Below, piece by piece: positions 1 to 10,569 of a stretch of DNA of 32,610 nt. The notes beneath the pieces were generated by a model, which saw only the letters and a list, made by a program, of their open reading frames with translations, searched no databases and was not told the DNA's origin. A program made the position numbers and the translations under genes. This DNA comes from Marinilabiliales bacterium. Lineage in GTDB: Bacteria; Bacteroidota; Bacteroidia; Bacteroidales; BM520. How positions within the stretch are numbered: position 1 is the first letter of the stretch; each line of letters starts with the position of its first letter. The stretch spans positions 1 to 32,610 of the forward strand of contig PKSY01000055.1 of assembly GCA_002869405.1 (NCBI GenBank). The letters run 5' to 3'.

Positions 1-24
1 AGATGGAACCTCTAACAAGGTTCA

Positions 25-108
25 AGAGGCCGCCGCGCTGCGGCTGGTGGTTTCATGGGGATGTATCGTGCTACATAGAGGCCGCCGCTGACGCGGCTAT
101 ATGTTTCA
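25..108. repeat. Two imperfect direct copies of a GC-rich palindromic (REP-like) unit
   Basis: 25-55 agaggccgccgcgctgcggctggtggtttca and 77-108 agaggccgccgctgacgcggctatatgtttca; each contains GCCGC...GCGGC arms. Confidence 0.6.
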
Positions 109-127
109 AAATAACCAATGTAGGGTA

Positions 128-191
128 GATGCTTGAGCGGAGTCGAAAGCATCGGGTGATACAATCCTCCTTCGCCAAGGCTCCGGAGGAT
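128..191. repeat. Two adjacent palindromic elements in the intergenic region downstream of yqeY
   Basis: gatgctt-gagcggagtcga-aagcatc (128-153) and atcctcc-ttcgccaaggctcc-ggaggat (164-191); neither lies in a credible ORF. Confidence 0.55.
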
Positions 192-251
192 ACAAAAGAG
201 ACCACCCCTCACGGAATGGCCTCCAACACGTAAATATATAAGTAAGTAATT

Positions 252-698
252 CTAGGAAAGTTCTGATCGTACGATGCCTGAGATAACTTTGTTGTCTGCT
301 AAACCCTGCATGGCTTTTTCTGCCTGGCCCATCACCTTGCCCATGTCCTTCATGCCTTCGGCACCGGTTTGGGCAATGATCTCTTTAACCCTGGCCCTGA
401 TATCCTCTTCGCTCATCTGCTCAGGAAGATATGCTTCGATAATGCCTGCCTGATAGGCTTCCTCTTCTGCCAGGTCAGGACGATTCTGGTTGGTGTATAG
501 TTCTGCAGCCTCTTTACGCTGCTTTACAAGCTTCTGGATAATAGAGAGCTCCACTTCGTCAGGGATCTCCATATCCGCACCTTTGGTTTTCTCCAGCAGC
601 ATGGCTGCCTTTATTGCTCTGAGGGCTGCCAGCTTTTTGCTGTCACGGGCCTTCATTGCACTTTTTATATCTTCATTAATCTGCTTCTCAATTGTCAT
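252..698 (-). CDS. yqeY: GatB/YqeY domain-containing protein
   Basis: 148 aa ORF with YqeY-like composition (IKSAMKARDSKKLAALRAIKAA, YLPEQMSEEDI, GxxGMKDMGKVMG); located downstream of ftsZ. Confidence 0.9.
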   Translation of the reverse strand: MTIEKQINEDIKSAMKARDSKKLAALRAIKAAMLLEKTKGADMEIPDEVELSIIQKLVKQRKEAAELYTNQNRPDLAEEEAYQAGIIEAYLPEQMSEEDIRARVKEIIAQTGAEGMKDMGKVMGQAEKAMQGLADNKVISGIVRSELS

Positions 699-710
699 AG
701 TGGTTGGTTT

Positions 711-2291
711 TTAGTCAACATTGTCGTGTAAGAATGAATTATTTGGACGAATCTCCGGACCAGAACCGGAGCCGTTATCATCGAAAAGTGAATACCTGGA
801 AACATGCGATTCGTTGGATGGCTTCACTTCTTTAAGTTCTACAGCTCTTCTGACATATGCCGGTTGGTTTTCAAGCTCCTCGATACTTTTTCTGGTGTTC
901 AAAAGGCTATATCCCTGAAGTTTCTTTCTGCGCTCCTCCCTGCTTCGTTCCAGTTTCTCTTCCTCTTGCGATGGTGCTGAAATTTTCGGGGTAACAGGTT
1001 TGTGTGCTACTTCCCGGTTTGTAACATTAATTCCACCGGAAACCGGCTCACTCTCCTGATCTTCCTCCTCATCATAGAGCTTATGGATCGTTTCTTTTCT
1101 CTCCGGTGCTTTGGGTGTCATCGCCGGAGTATCATTCTCAGATGCTTTTACAGTACTTTCAGTGTGCTCTTTCATGTATGGTTTAGGCGGAATCATTCTT
1201 ATCTCGTCATGAGTTTCAGGTTCTTTTTCCGGAATCGGTTTTTCCGCTTTAACGGCCTCTTCAGGATTTAATGTATGAATGATTCTTGTGGTATTTGTAT
1301 CCTCCTTCAGACCTGTGTTGAGGCTCTCATTTCTGGAAAAACCTGTTGCTACAAGGGTAACACTGATTTTCTTGCCCAGGGTTTCATCAAAACCATTACC
1401 CCAGATGATTTCTGCAGTCTGACCTGCTGCATCCTGAATGTAATCAGTAATTTCAGTAATTTCATCCATCAGAATCTCCTCTTCCATACCTGAAGAGATG
1501 TACAGAAGAATATCACTGGCTCCTTTAATATCATTGTCGTTCAGCAAAGGTGATGCAAGCGCTTCTTCTATTACTTTCTGTGCTCTGTTTTCACCTTCGG
1601 CAGTTGCATTACCCATTATTGCAACACCACTGTTGTTCATTACTGTTTTAACATCTTCAAAATCCACATTTATATACCCTGTTTCAGTAATGATTTCAGC
1701 GATTCCTTTTGCTGCTGTAGTAAGCACATTGTCGGCATTACAAAAGGCCTGTGAGAGTTTGAGGTTTCCATACAGCTGCCTGAGCTTGTCATTGCAAATT
1801 ACAAGCAGAGTATCCACATAGCTTCTTAACTCCTTAATACCTATTTCAGCCTGCTGTTTTCTTTTTCTGCCTTCAAAAGCAAATGGAAGTGTAACGATAC
1901 CAACGGTCAGGATTCCGAGTTCTTTTGCTATTTCAGCGATTACAGGAGCAGCACCGGTACCTGTTCCACCGCCCATTCCGGCAGTGATAAAGAGCATTTT
2001 TGTGTTCGACTCAAGCATTTTCCTGATCTCATCACCTTTTGCAAGTGCTGCATCACGTGCTACTGACGGGACTGCCCCGGCGCCAAGTCCGCTGGATCCC
2101 AATTGAATTTTGTTTGGTACAGGACTCATATCCAAAGCCTGAGCATCGGTGTTACACAAAATGAAATCCACACCTTTTATGCCCTGCAGGAACATGTGGT
2201 TAACGGCATTGCTGCCACCGCCGCCGACACCAATCACCTTGATGATCGATGAACGGTCTTTGGGTAAGTTAAATTCTAAAATGTCAGTCAT
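711..2291 (-). CDS. ftsZ: Cell division protein FtsZ
   Basis: GTPase motifs [13 protein letters not shown] and [13 protein letters not shown]; long linker; C-terminal NSFLHDNVD. Confidence 0.98.
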   Translation of the reverse strand: MTDILEFNLPKDRSSIIKVIGVGGGGSNAVNHMFLQGIKGVDFILCNTDAQALDMSPVPNKIQLGSSGLGAGAVPSVARDAALAKGDEIRKMLESNTKMLFITAGMGGGTGTGAAPVIAEIAKELGILTVGIVTLPFAFEGRKRKQQAEIGIKELRSYVDTLLVICNDKLRQLYGNLKLSQAFCNADNVLTTAAKGIAEIITETGYINVDFEDVKTVMNNSGVAIMGNATAEGENRAQKVIEEALASPLLNDNDIKGASDILLYISSGMEEEILMDEITEITDYIQDAAGQTAEIIWGNGFDETLGKKISVTLVATGFSRNESLNTGLKEDTNTTRIIHTLNPEEAVKAEKPIPEKEPETHDEIRMIPPKPYMKEHTESTVKASENDTPAMTPKAPERKETIHKLYDEEEDQESEPVSGGINVTNREVAHKPVTPKISAPSQEEEKLERSREERRKKLQGYSLLNTRKSIEELENQPAYVRRAVELKEVKPSNESHVSRYSLFDDNGSGSGPEIRPNNSFLHDNVD

Positions 2292-2330
2292 AATTTTCCT
2301 CCTACTTATATTACGTGTGTTTTATTACCT

Positions 2331-3608
2331 TTATTGAATTCCTTCTTCTTCAAACAGTCCTTTGATTTTATCAAAGAAGCTTGTTCTGTCTTTTCTGGTG
2401 TTTTTATCTTTCTTCTCGTCTTTCTGGTTAATTGATTGCTTCCGGAGTTCTTTCTCATGTTTTGCAATACCCCGGCTCACAAGTCCTACACCTGTGGCAA
2501 ACATGGGTTGCACCATCTCTTCCGGGCACTCCTTTGAAAGGTGCTCATTAGGATACCCTATGCGTACATCCATGCCGGTAGCAAATTGTGTGAGCTGCAG
2601 GATATGTTTTAGCTGCGCTCCGCCACCCGTAAGTACGATTCCGGCAATCAGTTTTTTCTCATAGCCCGAATTCCTGATCTCAAACATGATGTGTTCAATG
2701 ATCTCTTCCATACGTGCTTCAATAATGGATGCCAGGTTTTTAAGTGAAATCTCCTTGGGTGGTCGTCCACGAAGTCCGGGGATTGCAACAATCTCATCCT
2801 CACGGTTTTCGCTTGAGAGCGCGGACCCAAACTTAACTTTCAGATCTTCAGCATATTTCTTGATGATTGTGCAGCCTTCTTTGACATCTTCAGTAATGAT
2901 ATCTCCACCAAAGGGAACTACTGCAGTATGTCTGATTATTCCATCCTGGAAGATGGCGATATCTGTGGTTCCGCCTCCGATATCTACAAGAACAACTCCG
3001 GCTTCTTTCTCTTCTTCACTCAGCACTGCTTCTGCGCTGGCAATAGGTTCAAGAATAAGTGACTCAACTTCCAGTCCTGCTTTTTTGACACATTTATAAA
3101 TGTTCTTTGCTGCGGTGGTCTGGCCTGTAATAATATGGAAGTTGGCTTCCAGGTTCACTCCCGACATACCCGCCGGTTGCTTGATGCCCTGCTCTCCATC
3201 AATTGTATACTCCTGAGGAATCACATCGATAATCTCTTCCCCGGGGCTCATAGCAAGCTTGTACATCTTCTCTGTGAGCGTATCAATATCATTTTGATTA
3301 ATCTCATCATCGTTGCTGTTACGGATGTGACTGCCATGATGCTGCAGACTTTTGATATGTTGCCCTGCAATACCCACATTAACGGTATGGATATCTACTC
3401 CCGACATCTGTTCTGCCTGTTCGATGGCTGTGGTGATGGAGTTTACTGTATGCTCGATATTTGATACCACGCCGCGCTTTACACCTATTGATTCTGTTTT
3501 GCCATAACCCAGAATCTCCATTTTGCCGTGTTCATCCCTGCGCCCTACAATGGCTGCGATCTTGGTTGTACCAATGTCTAATCCGACTATAATATCTGAT
3601 GTTGCCAT
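2331..3608 (-). CDS. ftsA: Cell division protein FtsA
   Basis: Actin-like VGLDIGTTKIAAIVG, VDIGGGTTDIAIF and VLTGGGAQLKH; C-terminal amphipathic segment FFDKIKGLFEEE. Confidence 0.97.
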   Translation of the reverse strand: MATSDIIVGLDIGTTKIAAIVGRRDEHGKMEILGYGKTESIGVKRGVVSNIEHTVNSITTAIEQAEQMSGVDIHTVNVGIAGQHIKSLQHHGSHIRNSNDDEINQNDIDTLTEKMYKLAMSPGEEIIDVIPQEYTIDGEQGIKQPAGMSGVNLEANFHIITGQTTAAKNIYKCVKKAGLEVESLILEPIASAEAVLSEEEKEAGVVLVDIGGGTTDIAIFQDGIIRHTAVVPFGGDIITEDVKEGCTIIKKYAEDLKVKFGSALSSENREDEIVAIPGLRGRPPKEISLKNLASIIEARMEEIIEHIMFEIRNSGYEKKLIAGIVLTGGGAQLKHILQLTQFATGMDVRIGYPNEHLSKECPEEMVQPMFATGVGLVSRGIAKHEKELRKQSINQKDEKKDKNTRKDRTSFFDKIKGLFEEEGIQ

Positions 3609-3613
3609 AGCTT

Positions 3614-4375
3614 TTATTTTTTTGCTATTATTTGATTATCAAATGAAATGTTGAGTTCGTTATATGTTGTTCGCTCCACAAAAGGAAGCTTTTGTTCATA
3701 AAAAAGCTGCAGATTGTCGAACCGCTCAATGAGGTTTTTGGAGTCACCCACTACAATATTTTTAATGCCTATATTCGGCACTACTTCAAACTTTTTATCT
3801 CTGTTCACGTAGATTTGCTCCGAAAGCGCGTTCATGAAGACATGTTGTGACAATGCTTTTGCGAAAAGATATATATCAGTGTAAACCGGCGTGTCCAGGT
3901 CGCGGATATACATCAGGTCTTCTGTTATGGGGGATATGTAGCCTGTAAATACCGGTACTCTCACCGAAACTTCTCCTGTGGGGAAATAGTATCCTGATTG
4001 TGTGATATAGAATTGCCTGCCTGCCGTATTTATTATTCTGGCAATAATAATTTCCTGTTCGATATATATTTTCAGTACACCGGAAAGCCCGAATGAAATA
4101 TCTGCATCGCTGATAAATGGCGATTGTATAATATTGTATCGTATGCTTTCTAAGTCAATGTCGCGAATTGCTTTGCCTATAATTGAATCGGTATCTTTTA
4201 AGGCAAGTTTGATAACCTCAGCCGGAGCTATGAGCGTATCACCAGGATTATGGTCGTAAATAACTATAATACTTTTGCACGACCTTGTTTTATGCATGTG
4301 GGCAGTAAATACCCCTGCAGCAATAATCAGTATGCCGATTATAATAAATGTGATATGTCGTTTTTTTATTGTCAT
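3614..4375 (-). CDS. ftsQ: Cell division protein FtsQ/DivIB-like
   Basis: Single N-terminal TM; position between murC and ftsA; 4-bp overlap with murC. Confidence 0.8.
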   Translation of the reverse strand: MTIKKRHITFIIIGILIIAAGVFTAHMHKTRSCKSIIVIYDHNPGDTLIAPAEVIKLALKDTDSIIGKAIRDIDLESIRYNIIQSPFISDADISFGLSGVLKIYIEQEIIIARIINTAGRQFYITQSGYYFPTGEVSVRVPVFTGYISPITEDLMYIRDLDTPVYTDIYLFAKALSQHVFMNALSEQIYVNRDKKFEVVPNIGIKNIVVGDSKNLIERFDNLQLFYEQKLPFVERTTYNELNISFDNQIIAKK

Positions 4376-5721
4376 GATTCTATGGCCGTTAATACTTTTT
4401 TAATCTGAGGTACCAGCCTGTCGATATCACCTGCACCCATTGTTACCAAAACCTCAGGATTCTTCTCTTTGATATATTCTGTAAGTTTTTCATACTTAAT
4501 AATTGATGCTTTAGTGCCGGAAATTTTTTCCTTTATGATTTCTGATGTAACACCCGGCAATGGTTCTTCACGTGCCGGATAGATGTCAAGCAGAATGCAC
4601 TCGTCAAGTTTGCTTAGTGCTTCCGCGAATTTTATGGCATGATCCGCAGTTCTTGAATAGAGGTGTGGCTGGAAAACACCAGTGATTTTTTTATCCGGGT
4701 AAAGTTCTTTAAGGGTATGGATACATACTTCAAGCTCCTCAGGGTGGTGCGCATAATCATCAATAAACACATGTTTTTCGTCCTGAATTACAACTTCAAA
4801 CCTTCTGTGCATTCCTTTATAGGATTCGATACCTTTTTTTACCTGCTGCACGGACAGGCCTGCCTCAACAGCTGCAGCCATTGCAGCGACGCTGTTCTCT
4901 ACATTATGTCTGCCGGGAATTTTGCTTGTAATCTTCACCCTGTTGTCGGGAGTAGTGATATGGTAATGATAGCAGTTATCCGAAACACTAACATCATTGG
5001 CAAAATAGGATGATCCGGAATGCAGTCCATAGGATATATCAGTGCAGCACATATTCAACAGATTTTGATGAACGATAACAGTTCCATTGGGCGCTGTTAA
5101 ACCTATAAAGGCATTGAAAGCCTCAACAAGGTTTTTGAAATCGCCGTATATATCCAGATGATCGGGAGCAATGGCAGAAACCAGCGTGATATCTGAATGA
5201 AGATGATGGAAAGATCTGTCATACTCATCAGCCTCCACAATCATATATTTTGGCTTTTCATGATACAGAATATTTGTGTTGTAATTGTTGCTGATACCTC
5301 CCATGAAGGCGAGTACAGGAATGTCTGCTGATTTAAAAATATGTGCCAGCAACCCGGTGATGCTTGTTTTACCGTGTGTTCCGGCAACAGCAATGCATTT
5401 ATGTTCTTTCGAAAGTTGTCCTAAAATTGCAGCGCGTTTATATAATGGTATATTAAGCGATTTTACTGCATTCAACACATTGTTGCCGGCAGGAATTGCA
5501 GGTGTGTAAATTGCAAGATCTGTATCATGGGTTACGAAATGCGAATCATCTTTAAAAAAGACATCGATGCCCTCTTTTTGGAGTTGTTCAGTGAGTTCCG
5601 ATGGCGTTTTATCGTAGCCGTAAACTCTGCAGCCCCTGTACTTATAATAGCGAGCCAGCGCGCTCATGCCGATGCCGCCAATACCAATGAATATGACCGT
5701 ATTAATCTGATCGCTTTTCAT
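4372..5721 (-). CDS. murC: UDP-N-acetylmuramate--L-alanine ligase
   Basis: IGIGGIGMSALA N-terminus, AVAGTHGKTS P-loop, DDYAHHPEE. Confidence 0.97.
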   Translation of the reverse strand: MKSDQINTVIFIGIGGIGMSALARYYKYRGCRVYGYDKTPSELTEQLQKEGIDVFFKDDSHFVTHDTDLAIYTPAIPAGNNVLNAVKSLNIPLYKRAAILGQLSKEHKCIAVAGTHGKTSITGLLAHIFKSADIPVLAFMGGISNNYNTNILYHEKPKYMIVEADEYDRSFHHLHSDITLVSAIAPDHLDIYGDFKNLVEAFNAFIGLTAPNGTVIVHQNLLNMCCTDISYGLHSGSSYFANDVSVSDNCYHYHITTPDNRVKITSKIPGRHNVENSVAAMAAAVEAGLSVQQVKKGIESYKGMHRRFEVVIQDEKHVFIDDYAHHPEELEVCIHTLKELYPDKKITGVFQPHLYSRTADHAIKFAEALSKLDECILLDIYPAREEPLPGVTSEIIKEKISGTKASIIKYEKLTEYIKEKNPEVLVTMGAGDIDRLVPQIKKVLTAIES

Positions 5722-6830
5722 GAGTGCTTTTTTAAGAGGGTGAATACTTCATTTGCAATTGACTCTGCCGCATTGGGTTTTCCTGTCGACTTGATATTCC
5801 CTGCCAGTTCTAATACCTTTTGTTCATTTTCAAGCAATGAGACTATCATCGGAAGCAGCTCTTGTGGCATCTCTTTCTGCGCCATGCAGATTGCCGCATC
5901 CTGATCCTGAAGACTCATGGCATTTTTTGTTTGATGGTCTTCTGCGGCAGTGGGCAATGGAATAAATATGGCACATTTTCCTGCTACAGCAATTTCTGAG
6001 ATTGCAATTGCTCCGGCCCGGGAGATAATAATATCTGCAGCACCGTAGGCCATATCCATTCTTTTTATGAATTTGTGAACTTTGACATTGCTTCCCGACA
6101 GCTCTTCGGAAACCTTTATAGCATCAGTATATCCGTTTTCTCCTGTCTGCCAGATCAGGTTTGCTTTATCTGCTATGGATACTATGTTTTCACTTATTGT
6201 ACGATTAATTGCCATTGAACCCTGGCTGCCGCCAACTACCAGAATTGTCTTTTTGTCTTTCTCAAGTCCGAAAAAGTGAAGTGCTTCGAGCTTATTTTCA
6301 ACCGGACTCTGAAGCTGTTTTCTGATTGGATTTCCCGTTTTAACGATTTTCTCTTCTGCAAAGAACTTTTGCATATTATCATAAGAAACGCATATGGTAT
6401 CTGCTCTTCTGGCTAGGATTTTATTTGTGATTCCGGGAAATGCATTTTGTTCCTGAATCAGGGTCGGGATACGTCGTCTGGCAGCCATGTATAGTGTAGG
6501 TCCTGAAGCATATCCTCCTGTTCCGATGGCAATATCCGGCTGGAACGTACGAATTATCTTTCCTGCTTTTACAAGGCTTTTTAGCAGACGGAATGGAAAG
6601 AGTAGATTTTTCAGGTTTAAAGACCGTGAAATCCCTGAAATATCAAGACCTGTAATGCTGTAACCTGCATCGGGAACTTTAGTCATTTCCATACGGCCAT
6701 TAGCACCCACAAACAGAAATTGAGCATCCGGCTCCTTGTCGCGGATAGCCTCTGCAATGGCGATTGCCGGAAAGATATGTCCACCTGTTCCACCTCCGCT
6801 AATCAGATATTTATGTGGTCTGTTATTCAT
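5718..6830 (-). CDS. murG: UDP-GlcNAc--undecaprenyl-pyrophosphoryl-MurNAc-pentapeptide GlcNAc transferase
   Basis: SGGGTGGHIFPAIAIAEA, VVGGSQGSMAINR, SRAGAIAISEI. Confidence 0.97.
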   Translation of the reverse strand: MNNRPHKYLISGGGTGGHIFPAIAIAEAIRDKEPDAQFLFVGANGRMEMTKVPDAGYSITGLDISGISRSLNLKNLLFPFRLLKSLVKAGKIIRTFQPDIAIGTGGYASGPTLYMAARRRIPTLIQEQNAFPGITNKILARRADTICVSYDNMQKFFAEEKIVKTGNPIRKQLQSPVENKLEALHFFGLEKDKKTILVVGGSQGSMAINRTISENIVSIADKANLIWQTGENGYTDAIKVSEELSGSNVKVHKFIKRMDMAYGAADIIISRAGAIAISEIAVAGKCAIFIPLPTAAEDHQTKNAMSLQDQDAAICMAQKEMPQELLPMIVSLLENEQKVLELAGNIKSTGKPNAAESIANEVFTLLKKHS

Positions 6831-7980
6831 TGCTCTCCTTTATGTCCGTGTTATGTTCTGTTGTTCTGCTGACACTTAAAATAATCCCTACTGCAATCGA
6901 TGTCATCCATATTGATGTTCCGCCCATACTTACCAGTGGCAACGGCTGTCCTGTTACCGGTAAAATCCCGGAAGCTACCATCATATTGATGAGTGCCTGA
7001 AACATGATCATGAATGCCAATCCCTGAACAAGGTAACTTCCGAATTTGCTTGTTGTCCTTGATGCAATTTTGAAGCATTGTGAGAAAAATGAGATGTATA
7101 TTCCCAAAAGGATTAAAAGTGCTATTAACCCACCCTGTTCAATAATTGTTGAGAAGATGAAGTCATTATAACTTTGTGGCAGGAAATGGCGCTGTGTGGA
7201 GTTTCCATACCCTTTTCCCGTGGGCCAGCCATTGGCAATGGCAATTTTCGATTGCAATGCCTGATAGTTGTCCTCTTCAGAGTTATCCCCTGAAAAATAG
7301 TTTTCTATTCTGTGTTCCCATGTCGTGGCCCGGGGTATTGCATCCGGAAAGACCTTGACAATTCCAATGGTTAATACAACTGATAGCCCGGCAATCCCTA
7401 TTAAGGATCTTAGAAGTTTAGCATTTGCATTTCCAATCAATAGCATCACAAATGAGATAGCAAATACCATCATTGCCGTACTAAGGTTGAAAGGCAGAAT
7501 TAATAAACAGATAAGAAAAATTGGTAAGTAAACCGGAATAATGCTTTTCGTAAAGCTAAAGGTTTTCAACGCTTCATTGTCTGAGGCCATTAGCCGGGCC
7601 AGGTACATTACAATCCCGATTTTTGCAATATCGGATGGCTGAAATGTGAGGCCCAGGGGCAGCTGAAGTACACGTTTGGCATCATTTACATTAAGGCCGG
7701 CTACAATAGTTAGTATTAGCAGCGCTATGCTGATATAGAGGACAATTAAAGCAAGTTTGCTGAACCTGACAATGTTCAGGTGCTTGTGAATCAGATATAT
7801 AATTGCGAATCCGGTAAGAAGAATGAAGCCATGTTTAAACAGGAAAAATGAGGTGTTGCCACCATGGCTTACCCATGCCAGGTTCCCGATAGTACTGAAA
7901 ACAGCTATCAGGGAAATGGATAGTAAGCCTATTACTATTCCCCACAGTTTTTTATTTCCTTCTAACCGAAAGCGTTCCAT
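6823..7980 (-). CDS. ftsW: Peptidoglycan glycosyltransferase FtsW (SEDS family)
   Basis: Polytopic SEDS-type protein; P-rich G(K)GYGNSTQRHFLPQSYNDFIFSTIIEQGG; PVTGQPLPLVSMGGTS. Confidence 0.95.
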   Translation of the reverse strand: MERFRLEGNKKLWGIVIGLLSISLIAVFSTIGNLAWVSHGGNTSFFLFKHGFILLTGFAIIYLIHKHLNIVRFSKLALIVLYISIALLILTIVAGLNVNDAKRVLQLPLGLTFQPSDIAKIGIVMYLARLMASDNEALKTFSFTKSIIPVYLPIFLICLLILPFNLSTAMMVFAISFVMLLIGNANAKLLRSLIGIAGLSVVLTIGIVKVFPDAIPRATTWEHRIENYFSGDNSEEDNYQALQSKIAIANGWPTGKGYGNSTQRHFLPQSYNDFIFSTIIEQGGLIALLILLGIYISFFSQCFKIASRTTSKFGSYLVQGLAFMIMFQALINMMVASGILPVTGQPLPLVSMGGTSIWMTSIAVGIILSVSRTTEHNTDIKESNE

Positions 7981-7981
7981 A

Positions 7982-9316
7982 TTAAAGATTGTTTACTGCT
8001 TCAATGAATTTCTCTCCTCTCTCTTCATAGTTTTCAAACAGGTCGAAGCTTGCGCATGCCGGAGACAGTAATACTGTTTCACCGGGATGTGCAGCCTGAT
8101 AAGCCATATTTACAGCTTCCTGCATTGAGTTGGCTTGTTGAATTACGTCAACATGGTCGATAAATGCTTCCACCAGTTTCCGGTTGTCTTTGCCAAGACA
8201 AATAAGCACATCAACACGCTCCTTCACCAGTTCAGTGAGTTTGGAATAGTCGTTTCCTTTATCAATACCGCCGGCAATCCAGATGATGGGGTCCCGTTGC
8301 GACTCCAGTGCAAACCACGTGCTGTTTACATTAGTGGCTTTACTGTCGTTGATAAAAGTCACACCATGAATTGTGGCCACTTTTTCAAGCCGGTGCCCCG
8401 CATTTTTAAAGTCAGATAAACATTGTTTAATGTTTTCTTTGCGGATGTCCACCAGCCGTGAGGCTACACCGGCAGCCATGGAATTGTACACATTGTGTCT
8501 GCCTTGTAATGCTAATTCTTCAAGTGTCATATCTGTTCTTTTCTGATTTATTTCTATGTGAATAGTGTTGTCTTTGAGGTATGCTGCTGCACTGCTATCT
8601 GCTGATAGCGTAATGCGATGAATCTGTGCTTTGACCGGAGTTTGTGCCAGCATCTCCATGGTTTTTGGATCATCGGCACAAACAATAAGATGATCATGTT
8701 CATCCTGATTCATGGTGATGCGCATTTTCGACTGTGCATACTCTTGAAAACTATTATGATACCGGTCGAGATGATCCGGTGTAATATTGGTAAGAATTGC
8801 AATGTGTGGTTTAAATCCGGTAATCCCGTCCAGCTGGAAACTGGAGACTTCGAGTATATAGTAATCATACCCTGCCATAACAGCTCTTGAAAAGCTGTAA
8901 CCCACATTCCCTGCTGCAATACTTCTTAACCCTGCCGATTCAAATATGTAATTTGTTAACAGTGTTGTAGTTGTTTTACCGTTGGCTCCGGTAATGCCAA
9001 TAACTTTTCCTTTGCAGAAGCGCCAGGCAAATTCGATTTCAGATATAATTTCAATATCATTAGCCCTGAGATCCTTTATTGTTTGGGATTCATCAGGGAT
9101 TCCGGGACTTTTTACCACTAAATCTGCATTGTAAATAGCCGACGTATGGCCATGCACTTCATAAGGAATGTTCATCCTTTGAAGTTCGTCAGTGAAGCAA
9201 TCCTTAATGGCACCATTGTCGGATACAAAGGGCTTCATTCCGGCCTTTTGTGCCAACAGTGCTGCTCCGGTTCCGGATTCTCCACCACCTAATATGACAA
9301 TACGTTTGTTGTTCAT
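7982..9316 (-). CDS. murD: UDP-N-acetylmuramoylalanine--D-glutamate ligase
   Basis: GGGESGTGAALLA, ITGANGKTTTT, NDSKATN, LSPACASFDLFENYEERG. Confidence 0.97.
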   Translation of the reverse strand: MNNKRIVILGGGESGTGAALLAQKAGMKPFVSDNGAIKDCFTDELQRMNIPYEVHGHTSAIYNADLVVKSPGIPDESQTIKDLRANDIEIISEIEFAWRFCKGKVIGITGANGKTTTTLLTNYIFESAGLRSIAAGNVGYSFSRAVMAGYDYYILEVSSFQLDGITGFKPHIAILTNITPDHLDRYHNSFQEYAQSKMRITMNQDEHDHLIVCADDPKTMEMLAQTPVKAQIHRITLSADSSAAAYLKDNTIHIEINQKRTDMTLEELALQGRHNVYNSMAAGVASRLVDIRKENIKQCLSDFKNAGHRLEKVATIHGVTFINDSKATNVNSTWFALESQRDPIIWIAGGIDKGNDYSKLTELVKERVDVLICLGKDNRKLVEAFIDHVDVIQQANSMQEAVNMAYQAAHPGETVLLSPACASFDLFENYEERGEKFIEAVNNL

Positions 9317-10564
9317 TTATCTGAGTTTCAGTGTTACTACTGATATTACAGCCAATAATATTCCCACCAGCAGAAACCGCATTACGATTTTTGCCTCCGG
9401 GTATCCTTTTTTCTGATAATGATGATGTAGCGGCGACATCAGAAATATTCTGCGTCCTTCGCCGTATTTTTTGCGTGTGTATTTAAACCAGGTCACCTGC
9501 ATCACTACGGAGAGGTTTTCCATAAGGAATACTCCGCAAAGAATTGGCAGGAGTAACTCTTTACGAATCATTATGGCAAATACTGCGATGATACCTCCAA
9601 TGGCCAGGCTTCCTGTATCGCCCATAAATACCTGAGCAGGGTAGGAGTTAAACCAGAGGAAACCGAGACAGGCTCCCACAAAGGCACTGATAAACACTGT
9701 CAGCTCTCCCACATGCGGGATATACATGATGTTTAGGTAATCAGAGAATACTATGTTGCCTGAAACCCATGCAAATATGGCCAGTGTTGCACCTACAATA
9801 GCTGATGACCCAGTAGCAAGTCCGTCTAGGCCGTCGGTGAGGTTTGCACCGTTGGAAATTGCCATGATGATAAATATCACTATAGGGATAAATATCAGCC
9901 ATGCCCATTTTTGTGCACCTTCACCGGCCCAGTTAATAATCCTGCCATAATCAAGCTCGTTATTCTTAAAAAATGGTATAGTGGTTTTTGTGGATTGAGT
10001 AGCTTCTCCAAAAACAGGGTTTTCCTCTTCCGACCACTCCTGGTGATAGGATGATGCTTCCCCTGTGGTTTCCACTCTGATTTTTTCTTTTATCACTATG
10101 TCAGGATGGAAGAACATTGTTGCTCCAACCACAAGACCCAGAATTAACTGACCTAAAAGTTTAAACCTGCCGGCAAGGCCTCCTTTATTCTTTTTGAATA
10201 CCTTAATATAATCATCGAGGAAGCCGATAAAACCCATCCACACGGTAGTGAACAGGATCAGGAGGATATAGATGTTGTCGAGTCGGGCGAATAGTAACGT
10301 GGGGACGATGATTGCCAGCAGAATGATAATACCTCCCATTGTTGGAGTACCTTCCTTCTCTTTCTGCCCGTGAAGACCCAGGCTGCGGACAGTTTCTCCT
10401 ACCTGTTTCTTTCTGAGCACCTTTATAAGCTGTTTGCCAAACAACATGGAAATAATCAGGGATGTAATCAGCGAACTTGCTGCCCGGAATGAGATGTATT
10501 GAAATACACCTGCTCCCGGCAGATCCAATGCTTTATCGAAATAATCAAAAAGATAATATAGCAT
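9317..10564 (-). CDS. mraY: Phospho-N-acetylmuramoyl-pentapeptide transferase
   Basis: [47 protein letters not shown]; carries an insertion (about [30 protein letters not shown]). Confidence 0.97.
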   Translation of the reverse strand: MLYYLFDYFDKALDLPGAGVFQYISFRAASSLITSLIISMLFGKQLIKVLRKKQVGETVRSLGLHGQKEKEGTPTMGGIIILLAIIVPTLLFARLDNIYILLILFTTVWMGFIGFLDDYIKVFKKNKGGLAGRFKLLGQLILGLVVGATMFFHPDIVIKEKIRVETTGEASSYHQEWSEEENPVFGEATQSTKTTIPFFKNNELDYGRIINWAGEGAQKWAWLIFIPIVIFIIMAISNGANLTDGLDGLATGSSAIVGATLAIFAWVSGNIVFSDYLNIMYIPHVGELTVFISAFVGACLGFLWFNSYPAQVFMGDTGSLAIGGIIAVFAIMIRKELLLPILCGVFLMENLSVVMQVTWFKYTRKKYGEGRRIFLMSPLHHHYQKKGYPEAKIVMRFLLVGILLAVISVVTLKLR

Positions 10565-10569
10565 AGTTT

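Noticed and set aside
12-212. 66 aa minus-strand ORF in the track
   Set aside because: It lies entirely over palindromic repeats, has repeat-derived low-quality composition and no recognisable domain.
9317-10564. Insertion in MraY as a possible novel domain
   Set aside because: A short hydrophilic insertion of this kind is, to my knowledge, usual in Bacteroidetes MraY; core motifs are intact.
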